A DNA stretch of 19,388 bases from positions 1 to 19,388 of the forward strand of contig JANSLP010000473.1 in NCBI GenBank assembly GCA_029298735.1. The letters are read 5' to 3'. Of this stretch, positions 1 to 8,849 are shown one piece after another. This stretch comes from Ophiostoma sp. CBS 140.51 (Eukaryota; Ascomycota; Sordariomycetes; Ophiostomatales; Ophiostomataceae). The notes below the pieces were generated by a model, which was not told the DNA's origin, searched no databases, and saw nothing but the letters and a program-made list of their open reading frames with translations. A program made the translations under genes and the position numbers. Positions within the stretch are counted from its first letter, which is position 1. Every line of letters starts with the position of its first letter.

Positions 1-182
1 TAAAGACCAATCAGGAAAATCAACGACGGAAAATAAGCCAAACGAGAAAGGGCATAGCAAGATGCTAGGTCAGATATGTATATGGCAAGAAAGAAACAAT
101 TGTCGAGAAAATATTTCACATCAAAAATATCAAAATAGTGCCATTGTAAACTGAATACATAGAACGCCTTCTAACCAGACCA
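1..182. other. AT-rich 3' flank, no gene seen
   Basis: This is AT-rich sequence downstream of the minus-strand regulator that ends at 183. It should hold that gene's 3' UTR and cleavage region. I see no ORF of note, no clear AATAAA on the minus strand and no repeat. Confidence 0.5.
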
Positions 183-1481
183 TCATATCTCATAACGTTC
201 AGTCTCCTCTTTCTGCCACACTGCCTCGTCTGGCTTGTCCCTCTCCCTTTTTGCCATCCACATGCTAAACTCTTTAATCCCCATCAGGCTGCTCAAAAAT
301 ATGCGACTGAAATCGTCAATGTCTTCTGCACGCGCCTCGCTCAACAACTCCTCAAAGTTGCCGACACGGGCGAGAAAGAAGCGGTTGGCCCGCCACGCTC
401 TGGCAAAGTCGAGCGGCCCCGTGGCATGCCACAGCGACGACGATATCGTCCAGTAGCGGTTGAGATAGCGGCGCTCGTCGCAGGTGCGCGAGGGCGAGCC
501 CATCACGATGCAGTAGAGGTGCATAAAATAGAGGGAGATTAGAAAGGTGCGGCGCGCCGACTCCATCAATACCCACTCGTCCCAGAACGCGCGGGCCGTC
601 ACCAAGAGCGCAGCCTCGTCTGGCGCGTCTTGCAGAGCGTCAAACTTGATGAACGTCAACAGCCGACGGGCCGCGTGCTGGAGGAGTGGCTGGGTGTTCT
701 CGACCGTGGCCCGCGCGTTAATGTCCGTGTCGAAGATGCCGATAATGTTGTACAACAACAGCGCCTGCGTCTTGGCAATGCACTCGAGCAGCGTCGTCGG
801 TTCGGGCGCTCCCAGCAAATCGTGCAGCCGGGCGTCGATTGTGCGCAGCACCACGGCCGTGTTCACAGCGTTTTTTGCCTGGTACAGGGCACAGCTCGAC
901 AGCGCGTCCTCCATGGCGCGCGGCATACATTCACGGTAGAGGAGTGGGTGGCTCCAGGGCAGGCGGTTTTCCACCACAAAAAGGCGCGGCGCGTCCCGAA
1001 TAATGTCCATGGCGTGCCCCAAGTGGGAGGCGACGATGCGCGAGACGAAATTCCAGTTGGCTGCCGCCAATGGGGCAGAGAGCGGAAGAGGCGTCGTAAG
1101 AATCAGACTGAGGGAGGGTGTCGAGTCGACGAGAGGAGTGTCAACGAAAGCGGGCGGGGTGTTGAGAGAGAATGAAGTGGTCGGTGTTGATGTCGACGTC
1201 GGCGAATCCAGAACCAGATCGCATGGCGGCATCAGTACAAAAGTGTAGCCATCAGTTGTCGTCGTCGTTGACGTCGTCTTCTTTCCCGTCGTCTGCTGTG
1301 TCTGCTGGACAGCTTCGCTGTTGTCTTTCCTCACCGGGTAGAGACACTGGACACCTCGTCGACGACAGCGCACACACGACGGTAAGGTATTGTCGCAGCG
1401 CCGCTTGGCCTTGGTGCACGCCAGACACGACCGTCGACGCGACGGCGGACATCCGCGTTCCAAAGAGGAGAGGGAGGACAT
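183..1481 (-). CDS. Zn2Cys6 (fungal C6) transcription factor, 432 aa
   Basis: Nuclear DNA-binding regulator of the fungal Gal4-type class. The binuclear zinc cluster is complete at residues 19-46 (C19, C22, C29, C36, C39, C46; spacing CX2CX6CX6CX2CX6C) and is followed by a basic and Thr/Gln-rich linker. The rest (about 140-432) is alpha-helical with a fungal-specific regulatory region, including the PRAMEDALSSCALY-type helix seen in many such factors. The frame stays open for 177 codons upstream but has no ATG there. The ATG at 1481 is therefore the first available start, and its context (CACCCACACGATG) is typical of fungi. It is a single exon and somewhat short for the family. It is divergent from the NmrA-like gene at 2146 and shares its promoter, so it probably controls that neighbour. 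Target and ligand are unknown. Confidence 0.9.
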   Translation of the reverse strand: MSSLSSLERGCPPSRRRSCLACTKAKRRCDNTLPSCVRCRRRGVQCLYPVRKDNSEAVQQTQQTTGKKTTSTTTTTDGYTFVLMPPCDLVLDSPTSTSTPTTSFSLNTPPAFVDTPLVDSTPSLSLILTTPLPLSAPLAAANWNFVSRIVASHLGHAMDIIRDAPRLFVVENRLPWSHPLLYRECMPRAMEDALSSCALYQAKNAVNTAVVLRTIDARLHDLLGAPEPTTLLECIAKTQALLLYNIIGIFDTDINARATVENTQPLLQHAARRLLTFIKFDALQDAPDEAALLVTARAFWDEWVLMESARRTFLISLYFMHLYCIVMGSPSRTCDERRYLNRYWTISSSLWHATGPLDFARAWRANRFFLARVGNFEELLSEARAEDIDDFSRIFLSSLMGIKEFSMWMAKRERDKPDEAVWQKEETERYEI

Positions 1482-2145
1482 CGTGTGGGTGGTGATGTTG
1501 ATGGTGTTGTCGATTGTAGGTGTTGATTCGAGATGTGTGTGAACTGCCTCAAGGAGAGAGACGAGTGTCTGGAGAGGCCGCCATGCTGGTGGGCAGGCAA
1601 CGATTGTCAAGGAGGGCTCGATGCTCGGAGAGTTTGGGTTGTTGGAGGACTGGAGAGATTCTTCGTTCGTCTGCACTGTCTCCAGCACATCCCCTTTTCC
1701 TTTGTCTTCTGACAAACCGACTTTTTGGTCGATGGCGGAGTTCCGCCCGCTAAGAAGGTGCACGTCAGGAACGGGCGATGCTGATTCGCCAGAAATTATG
1801 GAGCCACATCTTTGCTCCGAAGGACCCTGAACGGCAGGAGCGACAGAGCTGTCTTGGCTGGCGGAAGTCCACCAGTTCACAACAAGGCGGGAAATCAGAA
1901 AAGGAGCATCAATAGGTGTGAATAGAGAACATGGATAGTGGTATATATACTTGGGATGCTTCGACCATTTCAGAGTTGTCGTCGAAGTGTTGTCGTGGCA
2001 TCTCAACAGCACTTCCTACTCCCTGCCAAGCATCGACTTACACGCCGAGACGCTATCGCCAAATACAGCACTCACTGTCAACACTACAGCACTACAGCAC
2101 CACTTACACCAACAACAATACCACACACAACCTCACCACACCACA
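1482..2145. promoter_or_regulatory. Shared bidirectional promoter, Zn2Cys6 factor / NmrA-like gene
   Basis: These 664 bp separate two divergent start codons. A TATATATA element at 1942-1949 lies about 197 bp upstream of the plus-strand ATG and is palindromic. An A/C-rich leader (CACAACCTCACCACACCACA) precedes the ATG at 2146. A short inverted repeat (GGCGA at 1774-1778, TCGCC at 1786-1790) is also present. The minus strand is open across most of the region but carries no ATG, so I treat it as non-coding. Confidence 0.65.
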
Positions 2146-3066
2146 ATGTCACAGACAATCTTTATTGGCGGCGTCACCGGCTGCCAGGGAGGCGCTGTTG
2201 CCCATCATGCTCTCAAAAAGGGCTGGACTGTCCATGGTCTGACACGCAACACCGACGCCCCGGCTGCCAAAGCTTTGGTGGCTCAAGGTGTCCGTCTTTT
2301 CCCTGGTGACTATGACAATACAGAGGTCCTCAAACAGGCCATCACTGGCTGCACCGCCGTCTTTATCGCCCTTGTGCCCCAGTTCCACGACCTGCCCGCC
2401 GAGGTGCGCTGGACAAAGTCCATTTTGAGCATTGCAAAGGCAGCCGGTGTGCAGTCGGCCGTCGTGTCCACAGGTCTGGGCGCCGGCAATCCGGAACAAC
2501 TCACTGGCTGGAAAGAGAACTCGGTCTTTGCCCAGTTTATGCTCTCCAAGAAACACGTCGAGGAAGCCGTCGAGTCCTCGGGCCTACCCAACTGGACGGT
2601 GCTGCGTCCCGGCTTTTTCATGGCCAACTTTTTCGTGCCCAAAGTGAGCATGTACCCCGGCTTCCGCGAGACGGGCATCTGGACCACGGCGCTGCTGGCC
2701 GAGTCTCGCCTGCCGTTGGTGGATGACCTGGACATTGGCGCCTTTGCCGTGGCCGCCGTCGAGGATCCGGACCGGTTTGCAGGCCGCAAAGTCGAAGTCG
2801 GCTACGATGTGCGCACGCCCGCCGAGATTGTGGATGTGCTCTCCAAAGCCACCGGCCGCCAGCCGCCACTCAGGGCTGCTTTTCTGGAGGGTGACGAGCT
2901 CGAACAGGCCAAGGCGTCCAACCCGCTGATTGACGGCTACTTTGCCATGCGCGACATGATTCAGCTGTTAGACATTGACCAAGTCAAGGCTTATGGCATT
3001 CCCATGGCCACCTTTGACGAGTATGTCCAGCGTCGCATCGACGATGCCAAGACGACGTTTCTGTAA
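2146..3066 (+). CDS. NmrA-like family NAD(P)-binding protein, 306 aa
   Basis: Cytosolic atypical short-chain dehydrogenase fold of the NmrA/HSCARG type. These proteins bind NADP and often act as redox sensors or regulators rather than enzymes, although some are reductases. The N-terminal Rossmann motif GGVTGCQGG (G9, G12, G15) is intact. R34 follows beta-2, as expected for binding the NADP 2'-phosphate. The VLRPGFFMANF segment typical of NmrA-like proteins lies mid-protein, and the usual active-site YxxxK of classical SDRs is not evident. The length is normal for the family. The ATG at 2146 (ACCACAATGTC) is preferred over the in-frame upstream start at 1951, because residues from there look like translated leader. 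It is divergent from the Zn2Cys6 gene at 1481, which suggests a regulator and co-regulator or target pair. Confidence 0.92.
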   Translation: MSQTIFIGGVTGCQGGAVAHHALKKGWTVHGLTRNTDAPAAKALVAQGVRLFPGDYDNTEVLKQAITGCTAVFIALVPQFHDLPAEVRWTKSILSIAKAAGVQSAVVSTGLGAGNPEQLTGWKENSVFAQFMLSKKHVEEAVESSGLPNWTVLRPGFFMANFFVPKVSMYPGFRETGIWTTALLAESRLPLVDDLDIGAFAVAAVEDPDRFAGRKVEVGYDVRTPAEIVDVLSKATGRQPPLRAAFLEGDELEQAKASNPLIDGYFAMRDMIQLLDIDQVKAYGIPMATFDEYVQRRIDDAKTTFL

Positions 3067-3124
3067 GGAACAAGGGGAGCAATTAAAGACAAATTAAATA
3101 GAATCAATATTTACACATGTACTG

Positions 3125-4030
3125 CTAAAATCTGTTTGAATTCTCGAAATAATGACTGAAGAAGAAGTCGAGACGGAAGACGTCTACGTTGGGGAGAGTA
3201 GAACTACTGCTGACCAGGCTGACCATTATGCACCACCTCACTTGATAAAAAGGAAAGCCGGCATCGAAAATGCCGATAAGCTGGCCTGTGGTGTCGAAGA
3301 CGCAGGAAGCAGAGTCGCCAGGCCCGGAAACTTTTCCCCCTGGAGTCCCACGAGAACCAAGTGAAAGGCGACGAGGTAGTCGTTGTCACCAAAGGGATTG
3401 CGACGGACAGCCTCAATTTCATTGGTGATGCCGAACGTGGTAAACGACACAGCTCGGCTCATGACTGCAACGTGGCTTTGGCGGCGACCACGTTTGTCGA
3501 ATGCAAACGACGGCTCCGCGGGCATGTTGTCGTTGTGCACTCGGAAGAATCCATCATTGTCCAAACGATCCCCATTAAAGATGTACTCGTACTTTAGGTG
3601 ATTGTACTGCGGTGTGCGGGTTTTCAGAGACTCGGCCTTTTTCATAGATTTTTTTGCGTCAGAGCTGCACAAGTGAACCTTGTTCTTAAGAGTCGCGTTA
3701 GGAGTGGCCACCAAGGCCCAGTCAACCCAGCTCCCGTGCATTCCGATATGATGATGCGGCGACACGACAGCAGGACCAATCAGCCGTTTTTCTGGGGAAG
3801 CCGACTCAAAACGCTGCATGGCTGCCTCAAGATCCTTGATATATCCCGGAGCGGACGTTTGCATTTGATGAAGATCCGATGCAGCGTTGGTCGTAGCTGG
3901 TAACGAAAGGGCTCGCTCCATGTCACGAAAAGCGTCCTTCACGTCCACAGCAAGATGGCCAAGTTCATTTGCAATTTGCCCGACATTGGCTCCAGGATAG
4001 GAGAACAGCAAAAGGTCGTTTTTCAGTCAT
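3125..4030 (-). pseudogene. Frameshifted remnant of a fungal degenerate trypsin-like-fold protein
   Basis: The frame 4026-3238 carries blocks that I recognise from a fungal family of unknown function with a chymotrypsin-like fold: GSWVDWALV, FNGDRL and SFTTFGITNEI (the usual position of a GxTTGxT block). The frame then reads nonsense and stops at 3238. The plus-1 shifted frame continues exactly as the family should: PGDSAS at 3322-3305, then VFDTTGQLIGIFDAG, ending at a TAG at 3127-3125. The switch falls at the minus-strand run GGGGGAAAA (3340-3332), consistent with loss of one base. At the 5' end there is no ATG in frame after the TGA at 4029-4027. A second frame (MTEKRPFAVLL, from 4030) supplies a plausible preceding block, so a second shift is likely. 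It could also be a live gene with sequencing errors or unusual introns. The family assignment is from memory. Confidence 0.5.
3211..3225. repeat. 15-bp direct repeat, left copy
   Basis: TGACCAGGCTGACCA occurs here and again, identically, at 4133-4147. The two copies lie on either side of the broken gene. The unit is itself an internal repeat of TGACCA. Confidence 0.7.
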
Positions 4031-4132
4031 TTGCTTTGGAATATTTCCTGCGCCGGTCTCTTCAAGAGAGAAGAGACATAGGGGAACAGAACGACCAGAC
4101 AGCTGTCTACAGGTAACGATACGGCAAACGGA

Positions 4133-4147
4133 TGACCAGGCTGACCA
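4133..4147. repeat. 15-bp direct repeat, right copy
   Basis: Second exact copy of TGACCAGGCTGACCA, 922 bp from the first. The flanking bases differ between the two copies. Confidence 0.7.
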
Positions 4148-4400
4148 AAGTTGACGTTGCTTTGGGTCATAATGTGCCATTCCGTGTGAGTGTTTTTGCT
4201 GCCTGGGAGTGGCAGTCCTACGTCCCGCTATCATAGATCCGTGGTCCGTGTGGATGCATTAGAGTATGGCACTCAGAGATCGGGCCAAACAAAGTTACAC
4301 GACGTCAAAGTCAAACAACGTGAATCAAAGCAACTAATACAAACTTAATCTGACTGTTGACACGCCCCTTACATCTCACGCCCAACACCTCCTACACACC

Positions 4401-5522
4401 TTATAGCAAACCCTCAATGCCGTCCGCCAGGGACTGCTCCAACGGCGTCCAACCATTCTGGCCAAACATGGTTTTGAGCAGCGTTTCGGCCCGTTTCTGG
4501 CCGGCCACGATAGTGTAGTCACGCCCTTCATCGGGAGGTGGTTCGGGAAAGCCAGCGTAGTCTGGTCTCAGCGTCTTGAGGACACTGATAACGTTCGTCC
4601 AGTTGAAGGCAGCAGCATAAGCAAAGAGACGCTCGTGATGGACAGACGGGTTGAGCAGGGCGGCGACATGGAGACGGGCACAGTCGCCGACGTTGACAAA
4701 GTACTGAGGTGGGATGAGTTGAAGGGCCGAGTGGTTGCCGTCCCAAAAGTTGCGCACAAGACGCATAGACGAGCCGCGCTGGTGGTCTGGGATGAGGATG
4801 CGGCCCCACTGTGTGTGTTAGTGGTGTACTCCAAGTGGTGTAAGTGGGTACAGTTGGGGACAGGAGAAGAGATGCTCGCAGTGCTCACATCTTTGTTCAC
4901 GTACATTGGTATTGGGAAGAACCGTGTTTAGGACAAAGCCCGGCTTCTCCTTCTCGCTCCAAGCCCAGGCAGCACGCTCGCTCTCCGTCTTGGCGGCGGC
5001 ATAGACACAATAGGCCCGTGTGGCCTCTGGGGTGTCGTCGCTCCAGGCGGCAGCAACCATAGCGTCGTTGTACGTAGTCTGGTCCACGACGATGCCTCGC
5101 TGGTTGGGTTTGGGAACGAGAGCAGCTGACGACGACGATGTGAGCACAAAGCGTGATACGCTCTCTTGTTTCTGTGCAGCCCTCAGCACGTTGAGCGTCG
5201 TCTCAACCGCCTGGGGAATAACGGCGTGCGGGTCGCTGCTGAAACTGACGTCGGCAGCCACATGGACAACACCTCCAACGTCAGTCATAACTCTGTCCAG
5301 AGCAGTCGTGTCGTCGAGGGATGGTACCTCGACCGTCTCAAAGACGCCGGGGCCGTACTTGCTGTCGAAAAAGTCATTGAGCCAAGTCTTATTCTTGATG
5401 GTGCGCACAGTGCCACGAACACGGTACTTGAGAGACAGCAGAACGTCGACAATGTGGGAGCCAATGTATCCGTTGGCGCCAGTAACAAGTACAAGGGATC
5501 CTTTTGGGAGTGTGTGGTCCAT
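4401..5522 (-). CDS. NAD(P)-dependent SDR/epimerase-type aldehyde or ketone reductase, 2 exons, 341 aa
   Basis: Extended short-chain dehydrogenase of the dihydroflavonol/cinnamoyl-CoA reductase-like group, which includes fungal aldehyde reductases and yeast Gre2. It probably reduces an aldehyde or ketone with NADPH in the cytosol. Exon 1 (5522-4905, 206 codons) holds the cofactor motif TGANGYIG (residues 14-21), the catalytic serine region (LTSSSSAAL) and the active-site pair Y174 and K178 (YAAAK). The exon ends in VLPNTN at a phase-0 donor GTACGT (4904-4899). The 96-nt intron has a CTAAC branch point and ends CACAG at 4809. Exon 2 (4808-4401) resumes with WGRIL and runs to TAG. The start at 5522 (CTCACCATGG) is strong. 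An ATAAATA box lies about 80 bp upstream (5605-5597). The length is normal. The substrate cannot be told from the sequence. Confidence 0.92.
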
Positions 5523-5596
5523 GGTGAGAGGCACATGAGATCTGACAAAGAAAAACGAGTGCAATATCACCGTTCAAGACAATGTGACTTGCACTG

Positions 5597-5605
5597 CTAT
5601 TTATG
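5597..5605 (-). promoter_or_regulatory. TATA-like element of the SDR gene
   Basis: The minus strand reads CATAAATAG, about 75-80 bp upstream of the SDR start codon at 5522. The position suits a fungal core promoter. Confidence 0.45.
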
Positions 5606-5929
5606 TTTTTATTGAATGTGTTTTGAGGTGGTTGTAACATGCCCTTTTTACTCGGACACGAGTCGGGAAACATGAAACACACCATGAGCCCTGTATGGAG
5701 TACGGGATAAGTACTAATAGGGCTGTACCAATAACATCCCAGTCACGCCAGTCACCTCCGCCGTGTGATTCATCCGGATACAGGCGTGCGCTAAATAAAA
5801 TTACGATAGCGCGTTTAGCGGACGCCATCGGACATTTTCAGAAGGTCAACTATACACCTCTACCCCATCATCGCCAGCCAGTCGACTAATACACCAAACA
5901 GGAAGGCACGACCTGGCTTGCCTTCCAAA

Positions 5930-6350
5930 TGTGTCTTCCTTAAGCGTACCTTCCTTAAACGCCGTGTACCAACGTAAAACTCCTAGCAAAACTCTCTAAA
6001 CTTAAATTTCTTGTTTTTCTCTCTTCCTCCTCTTTCTTTTCTACCCTCTTTTCTTCCTCTTTTTGCTTCTTTCTCTCTCTCTCCATCCATCCACCATCTT
6101 CCTCCAACAATCCCAAGACTTGCACAATCGGTAAGTACGTCTTTGCTCATCCTCGACTAGCACATTCTTTGCGATAAGTCACATTATTTGCCTTCCTCTC
6201 TTACTATATTCTTCTTCGTTCACAGCAAACAAGTCCAACGGCAAAATGAGCCTCACAAGTCAAGCCAAAACGAGTTAAACTGCCCGGTATCGGTATTGTA
6301 ACGAATACAAAAACATAATGTGAAATATGGATTACAAAAGCTGTCTAATT
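5930..6350 (+). other. Putative short spliced transcription unit with a leader intron and a 10-codon ORF
   Basis: The layout is that of a highly expressed fungal gene front end. A C/T-rich tract (about 6005-6110) is followed by a leader ending ACAATCG. A consensus donor GTAAGTACG lies at 6131 and a pyrimidine-rich acceptor ending TTCACAG at 6225, giving a 95-nt intron. The first ATG after the acceptor (6246, context GCAAAATGA) opens only MSLTSQAKTS and stops at 6278. The sequence then becomes AT-rich and runs into the 3' end of the convergent gene at 6433. I do not recognise the peptide. This may be a tiny-protein gene, a non-coding RNA, or a promoter that has lost its coding region. The splice signals are seen directly; transcription is inferred. 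Confidence 0.35.
5935..5961 (+). repeat. Near-perfect 12-bp direct repeat in a promoter
   Basis: CTTCCTTAAGCG (5935-5946) and CTTCCTTAAACG (5950-5961) differ at one base and are spaced 15 bp start to start. They lie just upstream of a long pyrimidine tract, as expected of a paired factor-binding site. Confidence 0.55.
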
Positions 6351-6361
6351 TCCCCTATACA

Positions 6362-6367
6362 TTTATT
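6362..6367 (-). terminator. AATAAA polyadenylation signal of the fucosyltransferase-like gene
   Basis: The minus strand reads AATAAA about 65 bp downstream of the stop codon at 6433, a suitable place for 3' end formation. Confidence 0.4.
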
Positions 6368-6432
6368 TTTGATCTCTACGTCCTTTCCCCCGTCCTCGGT
6401 GTTTCATCCATCTCAAAACGAAAACGGCGACA

Positions 6433-7848
6433 TCATGGCCAAATGCTCGTCACAAACGAGTCCACATAGGGATAGTCGGCGGCCATGCCCATGATGACGC
6501 TGTACTCGTCGCGCAGCAGGTCAGACCCCTCGTTGGCGTACGCAGAGTACTTGCTCAGCTCGTGGCGGCGCAGGGCCACGTTCCAGGGGAAACTGGAAAA
6601 GGCCACGCCCATAAAGGCGCTGGCCTTGAACATGACCAAGAAATCCACGAGCGCCTGCTGGTCAAACGTCATAGCGGACAGTCTTTGCAAGTCGCTCTCT
6701 GAGAGAAGGTCGTACTTGGTGACAACGTCGACATGCCGCACCCGCGCGGTCAAATCACTGGCGATGCGCTGCCGCAGATACGTCGCAAACAGATGCACGA
6801 CCGTCTGATTGCCCGAGGCTACAAAGACGGTACTCAGCCCCGTTTCCTCGAGGTGCCGGAACTGCTCTTCAAACTGGTCCTTCATGCGCGAGAAGCGCCA
6901 CTGCTCGGGCGGCCAGGCCCAGATGGCGTCCGACTCGAGCCGCAGATGGGCGCCGTAGTAACTGTTTGGACTGATGGCGACGGTCGGGTCAATGGGAAGC
7001 TCAAAGCGGGTGCGCAGCGCGTACAGCACCTTGGCCGCGAGCTCGCGCGTGTCGTTGCGAAAGGACAAAATCTTGCCAAACTCGTGCACAAAGGCATCGC
7101 CGTCGTCGCGCACTGGGTACTCCAAAAAGGACTGCTCCATTTGGATATGCACCGGCTTTTGTTTTTCAGGGTGAACACTCTGCTTCTGCAGCCATGCATC
7201 AAAGTTGCGTCGCCAGTCTCGCGGGTGCTCCAGCCCTGTTCGTGGATGGTTGGGCTCAAACTGGTCGCCCAGGAGTTGTAGTGGAACGCCATGTCGTTGG
7301 CTGTAAAACGGCACGTCCTCAACGCGGTCAAACACCCGCATCTGTGGACACCCTGCAGCCAAATGCTTCTTGAAGGTGGCCCGTTCCAGCAGGTAGTCCA
7401 GCGGCATCTCCGTGGCCGTCTCAATGTCTTTGAGGTCGTTCTTGTTGCGCACAGCCATGGAGGGGATGACAATGGCACCGCCGCCGTGGATGGCATATCG
7501 AATGCACTTGAGCATCTGGTTGCGCAGCATGCCGATGCCGCCGTGCTGGCCTTCGCAGGTAAAGACGAGCCCCTCGCGAAACGGCGTGCGTGAGCAGACT
7601 TCTTGGATGGGGCCGTAGTCGATGGGCGCGGGGAACTCGACGGCCATGGCCTGCTGGATGAAGGCGGCCTCCCCAAAGGGGTTGAGTGATGATGTTGGAG
7701 GCGATGTTGTTGTTGTGGGCGCGTTCCCGGACAAGACAGCGAGCACGGCATCGCGGAAACCAAAGAGACGGAAACTCCAGGCGAAGAAGAAGGCGAGGGT
7801 CAGGGGGATGATGATCGCCAGGCGTTCTCGTACGTCCTTGGCAACCAT
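6433..7848 (-). CDS. Type II membrane protein, fungal O-fucosyltransferase-like family, 471 aa
   Basis: Likely a Golgi/ER glycosyltransferase-like protein. A short charged N-terminus (K4, R7, E8, R9) precedes one transmembrane anchor (about 10-27) and a Ser/Thr/Pro-rich stem (about 40-58), the usual type II topology. The lumenal domain has GGIGMLRN (103-110), which matches the GxGxxRN nucleotide-sugar loop of this superfamily, and HLRLESD (301-307), the HLRxExD signature of GDP-fucose protein O-fucosyltransferases. An SSFPWN block lies near the C-terminus. The start at 7848 has a strong context (CACACAATGG). The frame stays open to 7953 only through a TTG, so the longer form is rejected. It is a single exon. 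Donor and acceptor substrates are not shown by sequence, and other fungal proteins with this fold are annotated only as hypothetical. Confidence 0.8.
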   Translation of the reverse strand: MVAKDVRERLAIIIPLTLAFFFAWSFRLFGFRDAVLAVLSGNAPTTTTSPPTSSLNPFGEAAFIQQAMAVEFPAPIDYGPIQEVCSRTPFREGLVFTCEGQHGGIGMLRNQMLKCIRYAIHGGGAIVIPSMAVRNKNDLKDIETATEMPLDYLLERATFKKHLAAGCPQMRVFDRVEDVPFYSQRHGVPLQLLGDQFEPNHPRTGLEHPRDWRRNFDAWLQKQSVHPEKQKPVHIQMEQSFLEYPVRDDGDAFVHEFGKILSFRNDTRELAAKVLYALRTRFELPIDPTVAISPNSYYGAHLRLESDAIWAWPPEQWRFSRMKDQFEEQFRHLEETGLSTVFVASGNQTVVHLFATYLRQRIASDLTARVRHVDVVTKYDLLSESDLQRLSAMTFDQQALVDFLVMFKASAFMGVAFSSFPWNVALRRHELSKYSAYANEGSDLLRDEYSVIMGMAADYPYVDSFVTSIWP

Positions 7849-7854
7849 TGTGTG

Positions 7855-8350
7855 GGGGAGAGAAAGGGGAGGGAGAAGATGAAAAGAAAGAGATAAGAGA
7901 GAGAGGAAACGAGTGGCTGTGAAAGCGTAGACCAGCGCTCTGGAACAAATCAATCAAATGAAAAGAATGGAAGAAAAGAGAATAGAAGGAGACTGGCCAG
8001 AGCCAAGGAAGATGCGCGCGCGATCATGAACGACACATGTGGTGAGGAAAATGGAAGAAGAGACGAAGGATAAAAAGAGAAGCTTGGCTGCAAATAAATT
8101 GCTACTCCATGGCGTATTGTCAAAACGACAACACTAGACGAATGATTAAGAAAAGAAGAAATAAAGCGACAAACGTTGAAAAGAGGGAAACAGAAAGACA
8201 AGGGCAAGGAAAATACGGAAAGCGCAAGAGAACCATAGCAGGAAGGAACGACGGGAAGGAAATCGATATCGAGGAAGAGGAAAGTGCGATGGGAAGAACA
8301 ACCCGAAAAAAAAAACAAGACAAACTCCAAAAAAAGAAGGAGCGATGAAG
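7855..8350 (-). promoter_or_regulatory. Long polypyrimidine leader/promoter of the fucosyltransferase-like gene
   Basis: For about 500 bp the minus strand is strongly C/T-rich, and the plus strand correspondingly A/G-rich, with interruptions near 8020-8040 and 8090-8130. Such tracts mark the leader region of many fungal genes, but this one is unusually long. Hydrophobic Ser/Phe/Leu-rich ORFs here are artefacts of the composition. Confidence 0.55.
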
Positions 8351-8763
8351 TCGAGGAAGGTCTTGCCGTTGCGGGCAAACAAAATGTTGACTTCGACAAC
8401 CCCCGTTTCAGCAATGTTTCAACCGAGCTGGGACGCAACGCTGGCGCTCTGACAGGAGCGGAGCAACATTAAGCTTACAGGCTTGTTTAGGCGTGCTACA
8501 GGGCCTGCAAGACGGGCTTTTAGCACAATAGCCGGCAATTTGAATGCCATTGGAGTGCCATTTGGAGTGTTTTGTTTGAAACAATACGACGCTGGAGAGA
8601 GTCAAGATGATGGAAACGGAGAAGGAGTCTGCATTTTGCACGGTCGTACCTGCCATATACTGACACTGACTACCTCCAAAATCTACGTCGTTCTGACACC
8701 CTATCCTACAAAAATAAAGAACGGCCCAATTTCTTGTTCAAACGGACTTCCTCCTCAACCCCG
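8351..8763. other. Intergenic, no gene seen
   Basis: This interval lies between the polypyrimidine leader and the stop codon of the beta-lactamase-like gene. It should contain the distal promoter of one gene and the 3' UTR of the other. I found no conserved ORF, RNA gene or repeat. Confidence 0.5.
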
Positions 8764-8818
8764 CTACTTTTGTCCACGCCGTCTCTCCATGGCACCCATG
8801 CGGCGCGTCGACCGCTTC

Positions 8819-8849
<31 letters not shown>

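Noticed and set aside
1482..2012. 177-codon N-terminal extension of the first Zn2Cys6 factor
   Set aside because: The frame is open but contains no ATG, encodes the TATA region and lies in the shared promoter. The zinc cluster sits normally close to the ATG at 1481.
6882..7763. 293-codon second frame on the same strand as the fucosyltransferase-like gene
   Set aside because: Its Arg/Ser/Pro-rich composition is typical of an off-frame reading of a GC-rich gene, and the main frame has the family motifs.
7950..8438. Hydrophobic 162-codon minus-strand ORF suggesting a membrane protein
   Set aside because: The Phe/Leu/Ser richness is simply a translation of a polypyrimidine tract. Several overlapping frames look alike, and no conserved motif is present.
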